A stretch of 64,000 nucleotides of DNA from Eudromia elegans (GCA_003342815.1 PTEX01000110.1:1838052-1902051), one strand, 5' to 3'; shown: positions 1 to 12,328, counted from the stretch's first letter. The notes: generated by a model from the sequence alone, not told the origin. Numbers and translations: made by a program.

Positions 1-3000
1 TGTTTCAGGGAACTTGATACACATGTAGGCACACAGGAACCCTGGTTTGTCGTTTGACTGATTTGAGTCCCACTCTTCTTTGTCCCTCTCTCTCTCCAGT
101 GTTACCTATGTAGTTTTGGTTGTTTTCTTTTTTATATGCGAAGTGCACAGCTTAGGCTTATAGCTTAGTTCCAGTATTTCCAGAGTGCACAATAATTCCC
201 AGAACTGGCAAGCTGGCTGGCTTTTTGTACCTGTTATATTCTGGCCCCTGAGACATGCTGGTTGCAAAAGTCTGAAGCCATGTAGTGGTGTACACAGGAA
301 ACCAAGAACAGGGGGCCTCCGTTTCTCCCACTTCTCTTAATTTACTGCTTATAGGGAAGTCCTACTTTTATGAAAGTGTGAATGTCACAGCTTCTTGAGC
401 TAGTTCTGTAAATTGCAAGCTCATGGTGAAATTAGACTTAATACTTCCAGCCTATAGGATTGGCCACAGGATTGGAGGGTTTCTGATATACTTGTTCCAG
501 CAGCAACAGATGCAGTTCCATTTAACAGGCTAATACATATTTCCAAAAGCTGTAGTTTTGTCCGGTGATAAGCACTGCTCTTAAAATGTGGAGGAGTGGA
601 ACCAGCTAAATGAAAAACAGTGTAAAGAAAAATCCTGTGTAAAAATGTGCAGATTTAGATGGGAAAGCTGTCTCCTAAGGATACTTGGGGGGAATGTAGA
701 GATAGGAATGGATCCTCCTGCAGGCATGTAATGGTCTTACCGGTGAGTCTGTTAAAATACAATCTGCTTTACTTGGCAAACTCTGATATGCACCAACTTT
801 GTTCATTTATCAGTTGTGCTATGTGCTGATCAGGGATGCCTGAATATTGAAAATAAAGAGGAGATAAAGCATAAGATAACCCTTGGAGAGCAGGGCCTAC
901 GCGAAGATCTTTGCTCTCTTTTCTTTGGTGGAGACAGTTTCTACCTGGCACTTGCAGTCCTCTGAAAGCAGTGCACTCAAAACAACTTATCTTTATTTGG
1001 CACATTTGTGCTATTGAAGCTGGCATGCTACCTTGTTAGCTGGCGCAATGCCATCCCAACAGATGGGCAGGAGTATAGGCAGCCAGGAGACCATGTACAA
1101 GCATCAGTATGTGTGTTGAGGGCAAGATCCCTAGCCAGGAGTGTTGAAATGTTTGTCTGTCCTGTGTTTCTCTGCCTGTGGCTAAGACGATGTACCAGCC
1201 CCTCTTGGCCCTGAAAACAATTAACTGCACCAGTATAAGGCCAGTCCTCACCTCCAACGCAGGGTGTGCTCCGACCATGCAGACTCCAGGTTACTCTTAT
1301 ACCAAGCATTATTCTGGGAACTTCATGAAGGAAACAAATGCTTGCTACATAGAAAGTAATTTAAACTGTGGTAGGCCAACTTTTTAAAACTCTATGTGCG
1401 TTAAGGCATGCTCATAGCAGTCTCAGAGAACTAGCAAAGCTCTTGGCACAGTATGAGGTGTAGTCAGCTGAAGTCAGTTCCACACAGGACATTGCCACAA
1501 GACTTCTGCTTAGCTTGGAAAGTGGGCAGGGCTTGTGTGCATCTGTCTGCAAATTGCCAATTAAATTAATTCTTAGGTGTTTCCTACGCATTTTTCATGT
1601 TGTTTGTCTTTGCATGAAGATGCAGAATTTTCTCTGTGGGACATACATACACACACGTTCATTGATATTGGGTGCATCTGTAAATTCAGGTAGTTGACTG
1701 CATTTATGATATCAAGGAAGAAAAAGAACCAGTTAATGCATCATGTATCACTGAAGGGAATCCATGCCTTCATGAGAAAATGATACTTGCTGAACTCTAA
1801 ATACCTCGTCATTTGGTATGCAGATAGTAGGTCTTTGGTTTCAGAGTGGCAAAATTTGTTTTAGCTCGAATTTGCTTTAGGATGATGTATGCTAATCTGA
1901 ACTGCCCCCTTTCCCTCAAACCTCTGTTCCTAACTTATGAACACTTCTAAAATGTCTTGCTAGCTAAATTGGCTTAAATTTACCAGCAGTAAACTGTAAT
2001 CAAACTCCACATTTCATTAAGCATAAACTCCATCCAGACTCCCACTTGAATTTGCTTCAGTTAAAAAGCTAGCAACCTTTTCAAGAGTTTTATGATATTT
2101 TCCAAACTGTACTAAATACACTGACAGAAAGCCATTATGCAGGGATTGCAGTCTGTGGTTCAGAGGCCTGTTCAACTAAAGATAAAAGCAGATAGTAATA
2201 CAAGCACAACTTTTTGAAGCTGTTGCTCTGATACTTTACATTCAGGAAATTATCCTTGGAACTGTAAAGATTGTGCCCTAAGATCTTTTCCAACAAATGA
2301 AGTATCCTCACCTGGAGAAGTTTTGGTCTTGTCACAGGTGACAAGATAACTATTTTTTTCCAAAGGCCTGTTGCTCCAAGGTGTGTTTTGATATTTACTC
2401 ATCTTGTGATATCTTTTCCTCATTATATACTAATGGATAGCTTAGGATGACTGTGCCTGAAAGCCCCCAAATTATGTTCTGCTAGTTTTAACAAATAGGT
2501 GTAGCGTTGAACTGGCAGTAGTCACCTTTTCACATTAGCAGTCCTGAAACATAAGTCTATTCTGTGTAAGCATTCTCTTTTAGCACAACATCCAATGTCT
2601 CCTGTCTTGAATAGCTGTTGGTGGTATGAAAAGCAGAGTCCGGTGGGTCGGTGAGTTTAAGTCATTTATTTATCTGAGTAAGGATCAAGTCTGTTGGACA
2701 GCGTATGAAAGGAATTGGGTCCCAGTTCAGTATCTAATAGGGATACATAATTAGCAAAAATGTCTGTTGACCCTCACCCAGCCTTGTTTCTCTTAAAAGA
2801 AAGATTGTTGACATGTGACTCAACAATATTTTACCTGTTGTTAGCATATAAATTCAGGTTGTATGTGCCACCAAAGACCTCTCAGCTAAGGGTAAGTTAC
2901 TTTCTTTATTCTCTTTAGTTTATGAATCTGATTATTTACACAATTTAGTGACCAGTATCTGTGTTATCAGAATAATTGTTTCTTTTTCTGGAAAAAGTAC

Positions 3001-3254
3001 CCGTGATCAAAGCATTGGAGAACAGCTGAAATGTAATCAGCAGGTCCTTGGCTCTTTATTTCTACTTTTACTAAGTTTTCTAAAGTAGGTTCTTATGTGA
3101 AGGCATAGCAGCAAGCTTTACCTGTGGGACACTGTGGGACTTCAGGGGTGTACCCCAGGGTTAAGGCTTGGATCATAAGGTGATAATATGTTCCAGTATC
3201 TTATTGTGAAGAGAGGAGTGACTTGCTCCTTCTCCTGCAGTCCCTCTGGAGAAT
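1..3254. other. AT-rich sequence with no recognised gene
   Basis: No splice-supported or family-recognisable coding sequence is visible. Open frames are short (under about 95 codons) and overlap on both strands near 1008-1387, as expected by chance. A short (CA)n-like run lies near 1648-1660. One weak exon-like interval at 2584-2650 was considered and rejected. Nothing else stands out. Confidence 0.6.
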
Positions 3255-3726
3255 ATCTAGATCTAGATCATCTAGAGATCATCTAGTCCAACCCTCCTGC
3301 ACACACAGGGACCCCTAGAGCACACGGCACAGGGTGGCGTCCAGGTGGGTTTGGAAGATCTCCAGAGAAGGAGACTCCACCACCTCTCTGGGCAGCCTGT
3401 GCCAGGGCTCTGCCACCCTCACAGGACAGAAGTTCTGCCTCACACAGAGATGGAATTTCCCGTGTTTCAATTTGTACCTATTACCCTTTGTCCTGTCCCT
3501 AGCCACTAGTGAGAAGAGTTTGTCCCCCTTCTCTCCACATTCACCCCTCAGATACTTATACATGTTGATATTGATTTAGCCTCCTCCAGGCTAAGCAGGC
3601 CTAGCTCGCTTAGTCTTTCCTCATACGGTAGATGCTCCAGTCCTTTAATCATCCTCATTGCTCTGTGTGCTGGACCCTCTCTGGAAGCCCCACATCCCTC
3701 TTGTGCTGGGGAGCCCAGAACTGGCA
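3255..3726 (-). mobile_element. CR1 LINE, 5'-truncated fragment
   Basis: Read on the minus strand, this segment follows the avian CR1 layout: the C-terminal part of ORF2, a stop codon, then the start of the 3' UTR, ending in sequence related to GGTTGGACTAGATGATCTC. CR1 elements are non-LTR retrotransposons whose copies are usually truncated at the 5' end, as here. The usual ATTCTRTG tail is missing. In its place, at the 3' boundary (3255-3282), is a local duplication of ATCTAG units, including a perfect 14-bp palindrome at 3255-3268. Divergence and frameshifts show an old, inactive copy. Family assignment is firm; the subfamily is not determined. Confidence 0.9.
3315..3726 (-). pseudogene. 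Remnant of CR1 ORF2 (end of reverse transcriptase polyprotein)
   Basis: The minus strand encodes, in three frame segments, the conserved end of CR1 ORF2. The first segment, about 3660-3726, includes FWAPQHKRD. The second, about 3585-3662, reads like MIKGLEHLPYEERLSELGL. The third, 3315-3563, includes MYKYLRG and then WHRLPREVVESPSLEIF before a TAG stop at 3315-3317. At least two frameshifts separate them. Intact ORF2 carries endonuclease and reverse transcriptase domains; both lie upstream of this piece and are absent. It encodes no working enzyme. The motif match rests on established knowledge of the CR1 family. Confidence 0.88.
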
Positions 3727-4040
3727 CTTAACCCTTTCTTTGCATCCAGTTTTTGAGTGGAGCTTCACACTCTCCACACCTCAGGCTGCTCCTGCTTTCC
3801 TTCCCTTCCCTGCCTCTTCCCACCCCGTTTAAAAGTGAGGAGCAGTGAGAAGCCTCACTGTGCGTGCCGCCTGCTAGCAGCTCTCCGGGAGCCGGCAGCG
3901 GGTGCCCGAGCAGGTTTGTGAGAACACGGCTGGGGTTCTGTTGGTGCGGCCTCTCTCAGGTGCCTCTCTCCTGCCATGTCTGCAGGTGGGACGTGCACGA
4001 AGAGCAGGAAGAGAGCAGGGGTGTAGGGGGCTGTGTGATC
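3727..4040. other. GC-rich flank of the CR1, with small hairpins
   Basis: Base composition changes sharply after the CR1, with several CpGs between about 3850 and 3960. A perfect 7-bp inverted repeat with a 4-base loop (CAGTGAG / CTCACTG) occupies 3843-3860, followed by GC-rich inverted sequence near 3880-3900. No reading frame here has recognisable protein similarity. It may be decayed LINE or LTR sequence, or a small unmethylated segment; the sequence alone does not decide. Confidence 0.4.
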
Positions 4041-7000
4041 AGTCGTTGTAATTATTATTTTATGCCCTATCAGCCATCTTTTTTTCCTAATTGAAATACT
4101 CGAAATAGTACTTTCCAGGTAGAACTACCATCTTTTTGACAAGGTTCATATCAAAAGTGTGCTGAAAAAGGTTTAACCTACATGAAAGTCTGTATGTTTG
4201 AATCTTGTTTCAAGCTGAATGTACTTCCCAGGGATCAGACGTTTCTGATAATGTGTTACTCATCTCACTCAATGCAAATGCACACCTTTTCCCCCCTTCT
4301 CTCTCCTGACACCCTTTTGCTCTTCAGGAGATCTTGTTATGATGTCCAAGGTAATCCTTCTGTGTAACTTCTGACTGAAGCTTAGAGAGAGCTTATTCCC
4401 AATCAAGGGCATAGGCACTATTCTTTCACTTGCTTTTTTTCATTTGTTTGTTTGCTTGTTTATTTGCTTTGAATGTGTGTGTGTTGTTACCCCAGAAATG
4501 TCTTATCTCTAACTTTAATTTCCTACTGAACTTTTCTAATAGAGTTCCTCTTTGAATTCATTTGATTTTGGTCACAGAAAGATATTTAGCGAGGAGCCCA
4601 GGTTCAAATTTCCTTTCTTCATTAACTCTGTTAAAATACAAAAGGAAGGAAAATGCCACATGTGCTTCTGGGTTTATGATGTAGCTTGCTGACGGCCCAG
4701 GATGGAATGCTGTTTGCTTGCAGTTTACCCTACACTGTTATCTGCAGTAAGAACATAATCACTTCCACATCCTTATGCCAAAAAGAGAAACTTCTTAATT
4801 AAATTGTAATCTTTATTGAACAATTTGATTTTGCTGACTCATCCCAAATCTACCTAGATATGTAAAGCTTCAGATTTATAAGTTGCAGACACACTGCAGC
4901 TAAATGAAAACTATCTTAACACTAAGGTTTCCGTAAAATATTCTTGTCTTTTGCGTTTTGCATTTTAAAGTGTAGGAAGTAGCAACAGGTGCACACAGGA
5001 TTGTCCTTGCAGCAAAATAGAAGTGCACTTGGATAGCTAGCAAGGAAGAGTAATGTAAGTATCAGTATGGTATATGGAGCAACTAGTTGTATGGGTTTTT
5101 TTATGGCTCTTTTGAGCTTGTCCACTGTTTCTATTGAGTTAAAAGACTGTTCCATTAATAGAGGGAATGCAAGGCCTCCACACAAAATGAAGAAGAATTA
5201 TTGACCCATATATTTTCCTTTTGTCTGTTTTACTTAATGATTCTTGTCTTTTTCCTATTTGCTGTCTTCACTGCCATGCTAAAACAACTGATGATGAATG
5301 CTGTCTTTATTTTCACTCTGGTCATCTTAGGTTTGGGTTATCATGCCCCCAGTTCACAGCCACTCCAGGATCAGAAATTTAGTTGTTCAGTAATGTGTGG
5401 GTGCACTGCGGTTGTGGTAGCTATAGTGAGCTGGCTGACTGCTTGTTCATTTAGATAACCTTGCTTCTGCTTGTCACTGCACTAACACTAGTGTTTATCC
5501 TGATGGACACCTGTAAATACCCTTTTCTAGTTTTTTAACATGAGATTTGGTGCAACTACTTTTCTGCCAGATATATCCCTTATGCATGAGCCTTATCTAC
5601 CTTATTGATTCCTGATGGGAGATATAGTAAGGAAGCTTGGGTAGTGACTTGAATACATTGAAATGATCCAATTCAGAGTACCTAAAAATTCTCATTTTGC
5701 CACTGCAGTGGAACTAAAGGCAGTGATGTCAGCATGAAATTATGATGTCTAGGGCAACTGTATATTTGAGGCTTAGTCTAGTGTTATTCCAAAAGCTCTG
5801 CAAACCGAAATTACTGTGCTAACATAATACAGTGATACCTGTGTCAATCAGTGGTTGAGCTTACACACACTTTGCTTCTCTTTGACTCCGGTAGGGCAAG
5901 ATGAGAGATGGAAACCCATTGAGAGATGGGTCATTGAGCTGAAGCTTCGACTTTTACCTGGATTTTGGTGCTACCTGTGCAAAGAGCATTGTTACTGACT
6001 TTAAGAACCACGAGATGGAGTAAAACAATCCAAAATACTAAATGATGAGGGTGTTTTATGTACTTTTCTAGAGACTTCTCTTTTTTTTGAATACCAACAT
6101 GCTCTGTTGGGCCACAATTTTAAGATTTGTGTACAAAACTATAAATTTAAATGAAAGCTTTGGATCTCACATAACTGCTAACTTTGGGGAGATGGGATTC
6201 TAACCAGAACGTCATATATTGTAAGGCTTGTGCTTAAAATCTTAGGAGCTGGCAGCAACAGACTTGATCTGATTGTCAATTTATTTACCAGGCATGTGCA
6301 GTTGCAGGAGATCATCTAAAATTCTGTAAAAAAAGTGAATGGATATATTATTGCAGTCAATAATAAGGCAGTTGAGGACATGCCATCAATCAGACAAACT
6401 TATTCAACGTGATCATCTGGTCCCAAAATGTGTTGTATATGGTACCCTGCTTGTATATTATTACTGTGCAAGCTCCCTGTGAAAATGTGAAGATTTTTGC
6501 TCCTTTGCGTAAGGAATACTTGTATTTTACAGTGCATCAAAAGTAACCCTAACTAAGCCATATAAAGGCATATCACATCCTTCGACTTTGTGACTCACTT
6601 ATTTCTTGATTATATGCCAGGCAAATTCCAGTTTCTTGTGTTTTACTTACAATAACATTAGTGTTTAATTCTACAGATTCAATCAAAGCTACACTTAATA
6701 TAAAGCAAACAAATTCTCTATTTTACAGCTGCATTAAATACTTTCCCCTAAAATGGTTTTAGGGTATTTTTTAAAATTTATGGATTTTTTTCACAAAGCT
6801 AGAGACTTTATTTTGGTTTTAGTACTCTGTATTTATAGCTGTGGAATGATCATTTTCTGGTTAATTTCACACTGAGCTTTCTCAAAACTAGTTGTATTAG
6901 TTCCATGCTCTTTAATTTTTTTCCTTTCTATCACTGCTATTACCATATATTAACTTTATATTCTTAAGCTATTAGCTTTCAGCTTGGTTAATGATTTGTC

Positions 7001-7593
7001 AGGATTTTTTATTTTGAAAGTGAGTATCTGGGTGGTTGGTGTTGCGTTTTTTGGTTTTTTTTTTAAAGGAATTGGAAATAACACAAATACTCCTAATAGT
7101 GAAGGAAATAGCAAGAACTGGTTTCATGTGCATTAGAAAAGATGGGGCAGCAAATAACATGGCCATCTTGACCTATCTTTTGAGTTTGTTTTTAACTTTG
7201 CAGAGGGTGAAGGCTTACTTTGGCATTGGCTGTTAATGCTCTTTGATTTGTCTCTTCCAGGACAGATGTGTAAACGTGTGTGTGCATTTTCTTGTTTTCT
7301 TCTTAACACCTGGCAACAACAGAATGTGCCTAATTACCTGCAGGCTGTTTTGTGTGTGTCTTTATGAGCTTGCTTTTTACTTCTTAAAAATCTAGTTCAT
7401 TCATTCACTTTAGCAGTTGTATGGGCTGAAAATGGTGTCACAACTTGGAGAGAAAGGGAAATTTTCAACAGACCAAATTGAGGACAGAGCTATACTGAGC
7501 AACAAACTTGTCTTTGCTTTCTGCTTGGAGAGTTTCTGCTTGCAAAAATTGGTACATGATGGATATGTGATTTTATGCAGCAAAATGACTGAA
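4041..7593. other. AT-rich sequence with no recognised gene
   Basis: The stretch holds a TTTG/TTTA-rich run near 4438-4473 and many T-rich stretches around 6750-7070. An open frame at 5201-5458 is hydrophobic, but it lies in T-rich DNA and resembles no known membrane protein, so it is not called. I see no promoter, RNA gene or repeat family here. Confidence 0.6.
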
Positions 7594-7630
7594 ATTTGGG
7601 TCAGTTAAAGGGTATTTGGGTGAGTTAAAG
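7594..7630 (+). repeat. Imperfect tandem duplication, 20-bp unit
   Basis: The unit ATTTGGGTCAGTTAAAG plus GGT is followed at once by a second copy with one substitution (CAG to GAG), giving a period of 20 bp. Two copies only. Confidence 0.8.
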
Positions 7631-7985
7631 AGCTACTGAACTAGTCTGTGAAGTTCATATAAGAGCAGGCATGAACAACTCAATAGTTTTGGCTCAGATT
7701 TCCCCCTGTGGACCTCATTCTGAGGACTGATTAGAAGGAGAAATCCCTGAAATGCAGCATAAACTGGATAAGATTTCACAGTTAAGGTTAGAGAGTCTCA
7801 CCACAAAAAGATGAAGGCAGAGGGGAGAATGGGCTGTTGAAAGATCTCTTCTGAGGCTGATGGCTTTACAAGCAGGCAGAGCAAGAAAGCAAAACCTCAG
7901 AGAAGTGAGACTGTGCCCTTTACCACAGCCTGTGATTTGGTATTCCTCTTTCTCTTCATTACCATAAGCTTAATTCTTTGAAATG

Positions 7986-8032
7986 CTTTTCTCTTTTTTT
8001 TTTCTTTTTTTCTTTTCTTTTTTTCTTTTTTT
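7986..8032 (+). repeat. T-rich polypyrimidine tract
   Basis: This is a 47-base uninterrupted pyrimidine run, mostly T with scattered single C. On the minus strand it gives the lysine-rich stretch seen in two spurious open frames. It could be a decayed microsatellite or an old poly(A) tract in minus orientation. Confidence 0.85.
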
Positions 8033-8344
8033 GCAAAATTACTCCAGAATTTGAATTGAAGCCTGTCTGAGGAGGTGTCTCTCCATCTTCTGCCCAACTG
8101 TGCTTTTTTGAGATACGCTGACTTTCCACCTGCTGCATGTATCCTGCTGTGATCCATGTGTACCCGCACTGTGCATGTGGATCTAGACTTGCTGTCTGTT
8201 GGCTTCCCCTTGCAAGCATCCCAATAGAAGTCTATGGCTTTTCACATTATTTTTTCCATTCTCCACAGGGCTGCTGGGCTGATGCTAGTGTAGATCACTC
8301 TGGTCTCCCTTTCGTTCAAAAGCTGTCAACTCAAATAAGCTGAC

Positions 8345-8507
8345 ATATAACTTTATATATATAATAACTTTATAAAAAGTTATATAATAACTTTTATATA
8401 AAATAATGTATATGTTATATATAATATATATATTTTAAAATATTTCATATATAAAAAATTACTTATATATATTATATAGCATAATAAAGTTATATAATAA
8501 CTTTAAG
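8345..8507. repeat. AT-rich low-complexity block with nested palindromes
   Basis: The block is almost pure A/T. A 19-bp sequence, AAAGTTATATAATAACTTT, occurs at 8376-8394 and again at 8486-8504, 110 bp apart. Each copy is an inverted repeat with arms AAAGTTAT / ATAACTTT and a three-base centre. Extra half-copies (ATAACTTTATA) lie at about 8348-8375. The arrangement could extrude as a cruciform and is typical of an unstable AT-rich microsatellite. Confidence 0.8.
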
Positions 8508-10054
8508 AGTAAACCCCACAGTACTCGCTGCCATAAAAGTGCCTTTGCAATGAAGTGTTTTGAATTGGGAAACACTGGAGAGATATCTGGCACAGTATTT
8601 TGAAATCAATAAAGTTTGTAAGTTATTTTCAGGTTAGATATGTGTAGATATGGAGATATTCCTTGTGTATCCTCCTCCAGGGCTTTGTTAGACTGCTAAA
8701 TAAAAGTGTGCTCAGGGAGGATATGAGGTCCAGTCCTATTCCAAATCAGAGCTGCCAAAGCTTTACAGCTCCCCCAGAAAAATTTTGCTTTAGGTCATGT
8801 TTGGCCAATGGAAAAAGATTACTACATTGTTTTTTGGAAGCAATAAAATTTATCTATTTTATAGATATACTTTTCCTCCTTGGGTGGCATATAGCCTGAG
8901 CATCATGTCTTTTTTGCTCACTCAGTTACATGATGCCTTTTATTCTGTAAAGCTTCCTTGACAGAGCATTCCTCCTTCCTCCAGGGATAAATAGGATAAG
9001 GTATGTGGTCTGGGATAGCTGCACTGCTAACTGCATTGGGTGGAAAGTGGAGTTACTAACCCTTTGCAGTGCTTCGTGCTTTCATAACTGTGTGGCCTGT
9101 CAGTAGAAATGCCAAGCTAAATAGCAAGCAATAGCAGAAAGGGACAGAAAACAGGGAAGAAAAAAGGTGGAGAAAAAGAGATTTTGTGGGACTTGGTTGG
9201 CGAATGTGAAAGATTGTGGAAACCATCTTCAGGTGGTGGGATTTGAGGGAGAGAAAGAGTTACCGCTGTTAGAGGTGAGGTGAGAATGTGTGAAAGGATG
9301 GAAAGGAAACGAGTGCTCACTGAATTCAGGGCCACAGTTCAGCAGGTTGGCAAGAGCAAGCCCATGGAGAATTTTTAAAATAGGGAAGTCTGTTTTGATC
9401 CGAGGCCTATAATGAAGTGAAAGCCAGTGGAATTGTCCGGTGCTGCCAAACCAAGTATTTGAAGCTCACAAATTTTCTCTCCTCATTCTGTTACCATATC
9501 ATAAAATAGACCTAAATGTCACAAAACTTTAAAAAGTAATAAATCTCGAATGATTTTTGTTTGCTTTTTTCTATTGTTATCCAACTTTGTCATGTTTCAG
9601 CTTCCTCTGAGACTTTTCAGAGCAGCCAAGCCTGCAAAAACAAACAAACAAACCCACTCATGGTGATGTCCTCATTCAGTCCTGAATATTCAGTTTCAGG
9701 TATTGTGCTGATAACTTTCAAATTCTGCATTTCACAAATTATTTGTCAAAAGTATTTTTGTTTGTCGTTTGTTTTGTTTGTCTTTTCAATTTGCATAGGA
9801 TTTGTATCTTTATCAAGGAAGATAAAGACTAACGTACTAAGAGAATCATCAACAGCACAACTTTTTTTGTGATCTACTTCTAACAGTCTGTGCATATTCA
9901 GGGCAAGGCTATGGAAGTGTGTGGTGACCTAACAGTTCTGGAAATGTCATCAATAATGTTGATCTATGTTTGATTTAATTTTTTTTTTTTATAATACTAG
10001 TGCAGGAACCACGCTGACAGAATAGAGGTTTCTTTGCAAGCTGTCCAGGTAGTG
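8508..10054. other. No recognised gene
   Basis: Unremarkable mixed sequence. Short (CAAA)n and (TTTG)n runs lie near 9636-9655 and 9758-9785. No open frame has protein-family character. Confidence 0.6.
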
Positions 10055-10090
10055 GATCTTTCTTTTATAAATGAGATCTTTCTTTTATAA
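10055..10090 (+). repeat. Tandem duplication, 20-bp period
   Basis: GATCTTTCTTTTATAA is present exactly at 10055-10070 and at 10075-10090, separated by ATGA. This is a recent-looking two-copy duplication. Confidence 0.85.
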
Positions 10091-10639
10091 TGGCATGTGA
10101 TTTTAGGGTTATGTGGTGCAATTCTGGCGAGTTGGGCACTGCATTACAACCTGCAAGGAGCTCTACACTAAACACCTCCAAGTGGACTTGCTGCTTTCAG
10201 TTGTCTCTGAGAAAGTAGTGATAAGTCCACAATAAGGACTTTTCCTCTGTGTAGCCTACATGACATAATGTCTGCTGTCCATATTTTGACCTGTTTTGAT
10301 ACAAAACCTCCTAAAATCCTCATACGAAACTGTGGAAGAAGCTGTGTGTTTTAGGGCAAGGTGTGTGCATGTATTACTGTTCCTGGCTGGCAACAGGAAG
10401 GACTGCCTGAATTCCAAGTGCACTTTTGGCACATAAGCAAAACCTGTGATTGTGTAAAGAAGTTAAAACCTTTCCTCCGTTTCTAACAAGTGAAAATGTT
10501 GAAATTTTCCATGGTCACTTGAAAATTAAATGTTTTGCTGTTTTTTTCCTGAGTTAGTTTTAAAGTAGATCTTTAGAGCTGTAAGGCTCCCAGTTCTGCA
10601 GCAGCTCTTGTTTCTCAGATACAGGCTGCCTGCCAGCCT

Positions 10640-11015
10640 TGCAAACTAAAACTGAAGAGGATTTGTGAGCTCCGAAGCGCTGGATCATGTGCGCCCATTG
10701 CGAGGTGTCATGGAAGTGCTGCTGGAGAGCCAGCAGCGGGGCGAGCAACGCTGCGACGTGCAGCATGGCCATCTCTCTCTGAGTTAATCTGGGGGCTGGA
10801 GGCTGATCCCTGCCTTGGTGTGTGTACATCACTTCCCAGGAGAGCTACTGAAGCTGCTTTGCTTTTGGCAGTTCCCTGTGCCCTGTAGGCGAAGAGTCCG
10901 AGCTACTGCTGAGCCTCCTCAAGCCCTTGGAGCACCCAGCTCCGTGGCAGGAAGCTCTGAAGTCCCTGGCTATGGATGTGATTTGACTGTGAAAACCGTT
11001 GCCATAAGGCAGCGC
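10640..11015 (+). other. GC-rich segment of possible exonic origin
   Basis: This segment is richer in G, C and CpG than its surroundings. On the plus strand one frame reads through LDHVRPLRGVMEVLLESQQR and on to a TAA near 10785. A second open stretch, about 10853-10985, includes GEESELLLSLLKPLEHPAPW and ends in TGA; it sits just after an acceptor-like TTTGCTTTTGGCAG ending at 10873. Both read like amphipathic protein, but stops lie between them and no family is recognised. On the minus strand a 90-codon frame (10560-10832) overlaps and could instead be the real one. Possibilities are a decayed pseudogene, a lineage-specific exon or a noncoding RNA exon. Confidence 0.3.
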
Positions 11016-11764
11016 TGAGGCCAGAGGATGTAGCAGGATTAAACAGTGGATTGAATGCTTTTGTATAAATAGCTACAATATCCAGAATTGAAATTGTTAA
11101 TGCTAACAAACATTTTAGGAGGCTATAAAATGTCATGTTTTAGGATTCAACTTTTAGGGATCAGGGCCAAAAAAAAGATGCTAAGGGATGACATATCCTA
11201 GATCATTATTTAATTATTTTGTCCTGGTACATGGCTCAGGCCAGAGGCAGGATGTTGGAATAGATAGATCACAGATATAATTCTGTGTATCAGTGTTTAA
11301 TCAGTGTTTATCCCTCTCACTGTGACTCCTGAGAAGTGCTTCTGATCCATTTCTTTATTTGCAAAGCATTAGCTAATCATTACTAAGGAGACATGCAAAC
11401 CCACGTTGGCACGAGCCCCTCGTTACTTGGACTGTGGCAGCGGACGCTCACTGGCTGTACTCGCTGTTCCAAAAATTGGGCATCTTCACAGAAACGAGTC
11501 AAAGGGTGGCAAGGAAAACAAAAATCTCACCTTTCGCTAGGTTTGCTTCTGTGGGCTGAAGTTATGACTCAGCTTGCAGGCATGAGAAACACCCACAGTA
11601 CCACACCTCCCTGGCAAGGCCAGGTGCGTGAGCACTCCAGAGGCTTATTCTTGAGGGAAGCACTGGAAAAGTACTCATTCTCCATGCCTCAATAACGTTT
11701 ACTGTTGTTACCTCGGGCATTTCACTACCCAGGCCTGTTAGTAAAGCAGTGTCGTGTTCAACTG
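11016..11764. other. No recognised gene
   Basis: Mixed sequence. A 100-codon plus-strand frame at 11393-11695 has no family resemblance and no convincing splice context. Confidence 0.55.
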
Positions 11765-11799
11765 TTGCTTTGCTTCTCAACTCTTGCTTTGCTTCTCAA
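11765..11799 (+). repeat. Tandem duplication, 19-bp period
   Basis: TTGCTTTGCTTCTCAA occurs exactly at 11765-11780 and 11784-11799. Confidence 0.85.
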
Positions 11800-12245
11800 A
11801 AGTGTTGTTATCAGTTGAAATAAAGGCCAGTAGTTGTGACATGAAGAGCTTAGCAGTGGGAAGGTGCAGATTTTAAAATGAATGGGCTGTAGTCAGAAAA
11901 GTGTCATGTTCTTATCTCCTTGGTGCCTCTGAAAATTTTCCATCATCCCTTTCCCATTTTACAAGTGGGAAACGGCACAGCCAGAGAAAGGAACTATGGA
12001 AGACCCTGGGGTAGGCTAGGAGCAGAGCTGGTAACAGATCTCAGATTTCCAGGGCTGAGCTTATACCTTCCTGCACTTAAAGGAAAGAGTCCACGCTGCT
12101 CAGGATTTCATACGTGCAGATGGATTTCCAGCTCTTCTTCATTTTGCGTTTTTGTTTCTAATGATCTGCTCTTGAGTTAGGGCTCAATGTGGATGTTCTG
12201 AAGTATCACGAAAACAAATGTGCTGCCGGACTGCCTGAAAGGCTA

Positions 12246-12328
12246 TTTTTTTTTAAAAAAAAAAAAAAAATCAGTTAATGTAAAAAAGAGGGGAAAAAAA
12301 AAAAAAAAAGGAAAAGAAGGAAAAAAAG
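12246..12328 (+). repeat. T9-A17 junction followed by an A/G-rich tract
   Basis: Nine T (12246-12254) run directly into seventeen A (12255-12271). A second A run (12295-12309) and AAGG-type purine sequence follow. It is simple-sequence DNA with no associated retrotransposon body in view. Confidence 0.85.

Noticed and set aside
2584-2650. 67-bp interval between a CTCTTTTAG acceptor and a GTGAGT donor
   Set aside because: One frame is open for 22 codons only, with no family likeness; splice-like pairs of this quality arise often by chance in this much sequence.
5201-5458. 85-codon hydrophobic frame resembling membrane helices
   Set aside because: T-rich DNA yields Phe/Leu/Val-rich translations in this frame. 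No start context, splice sites or family similarity.
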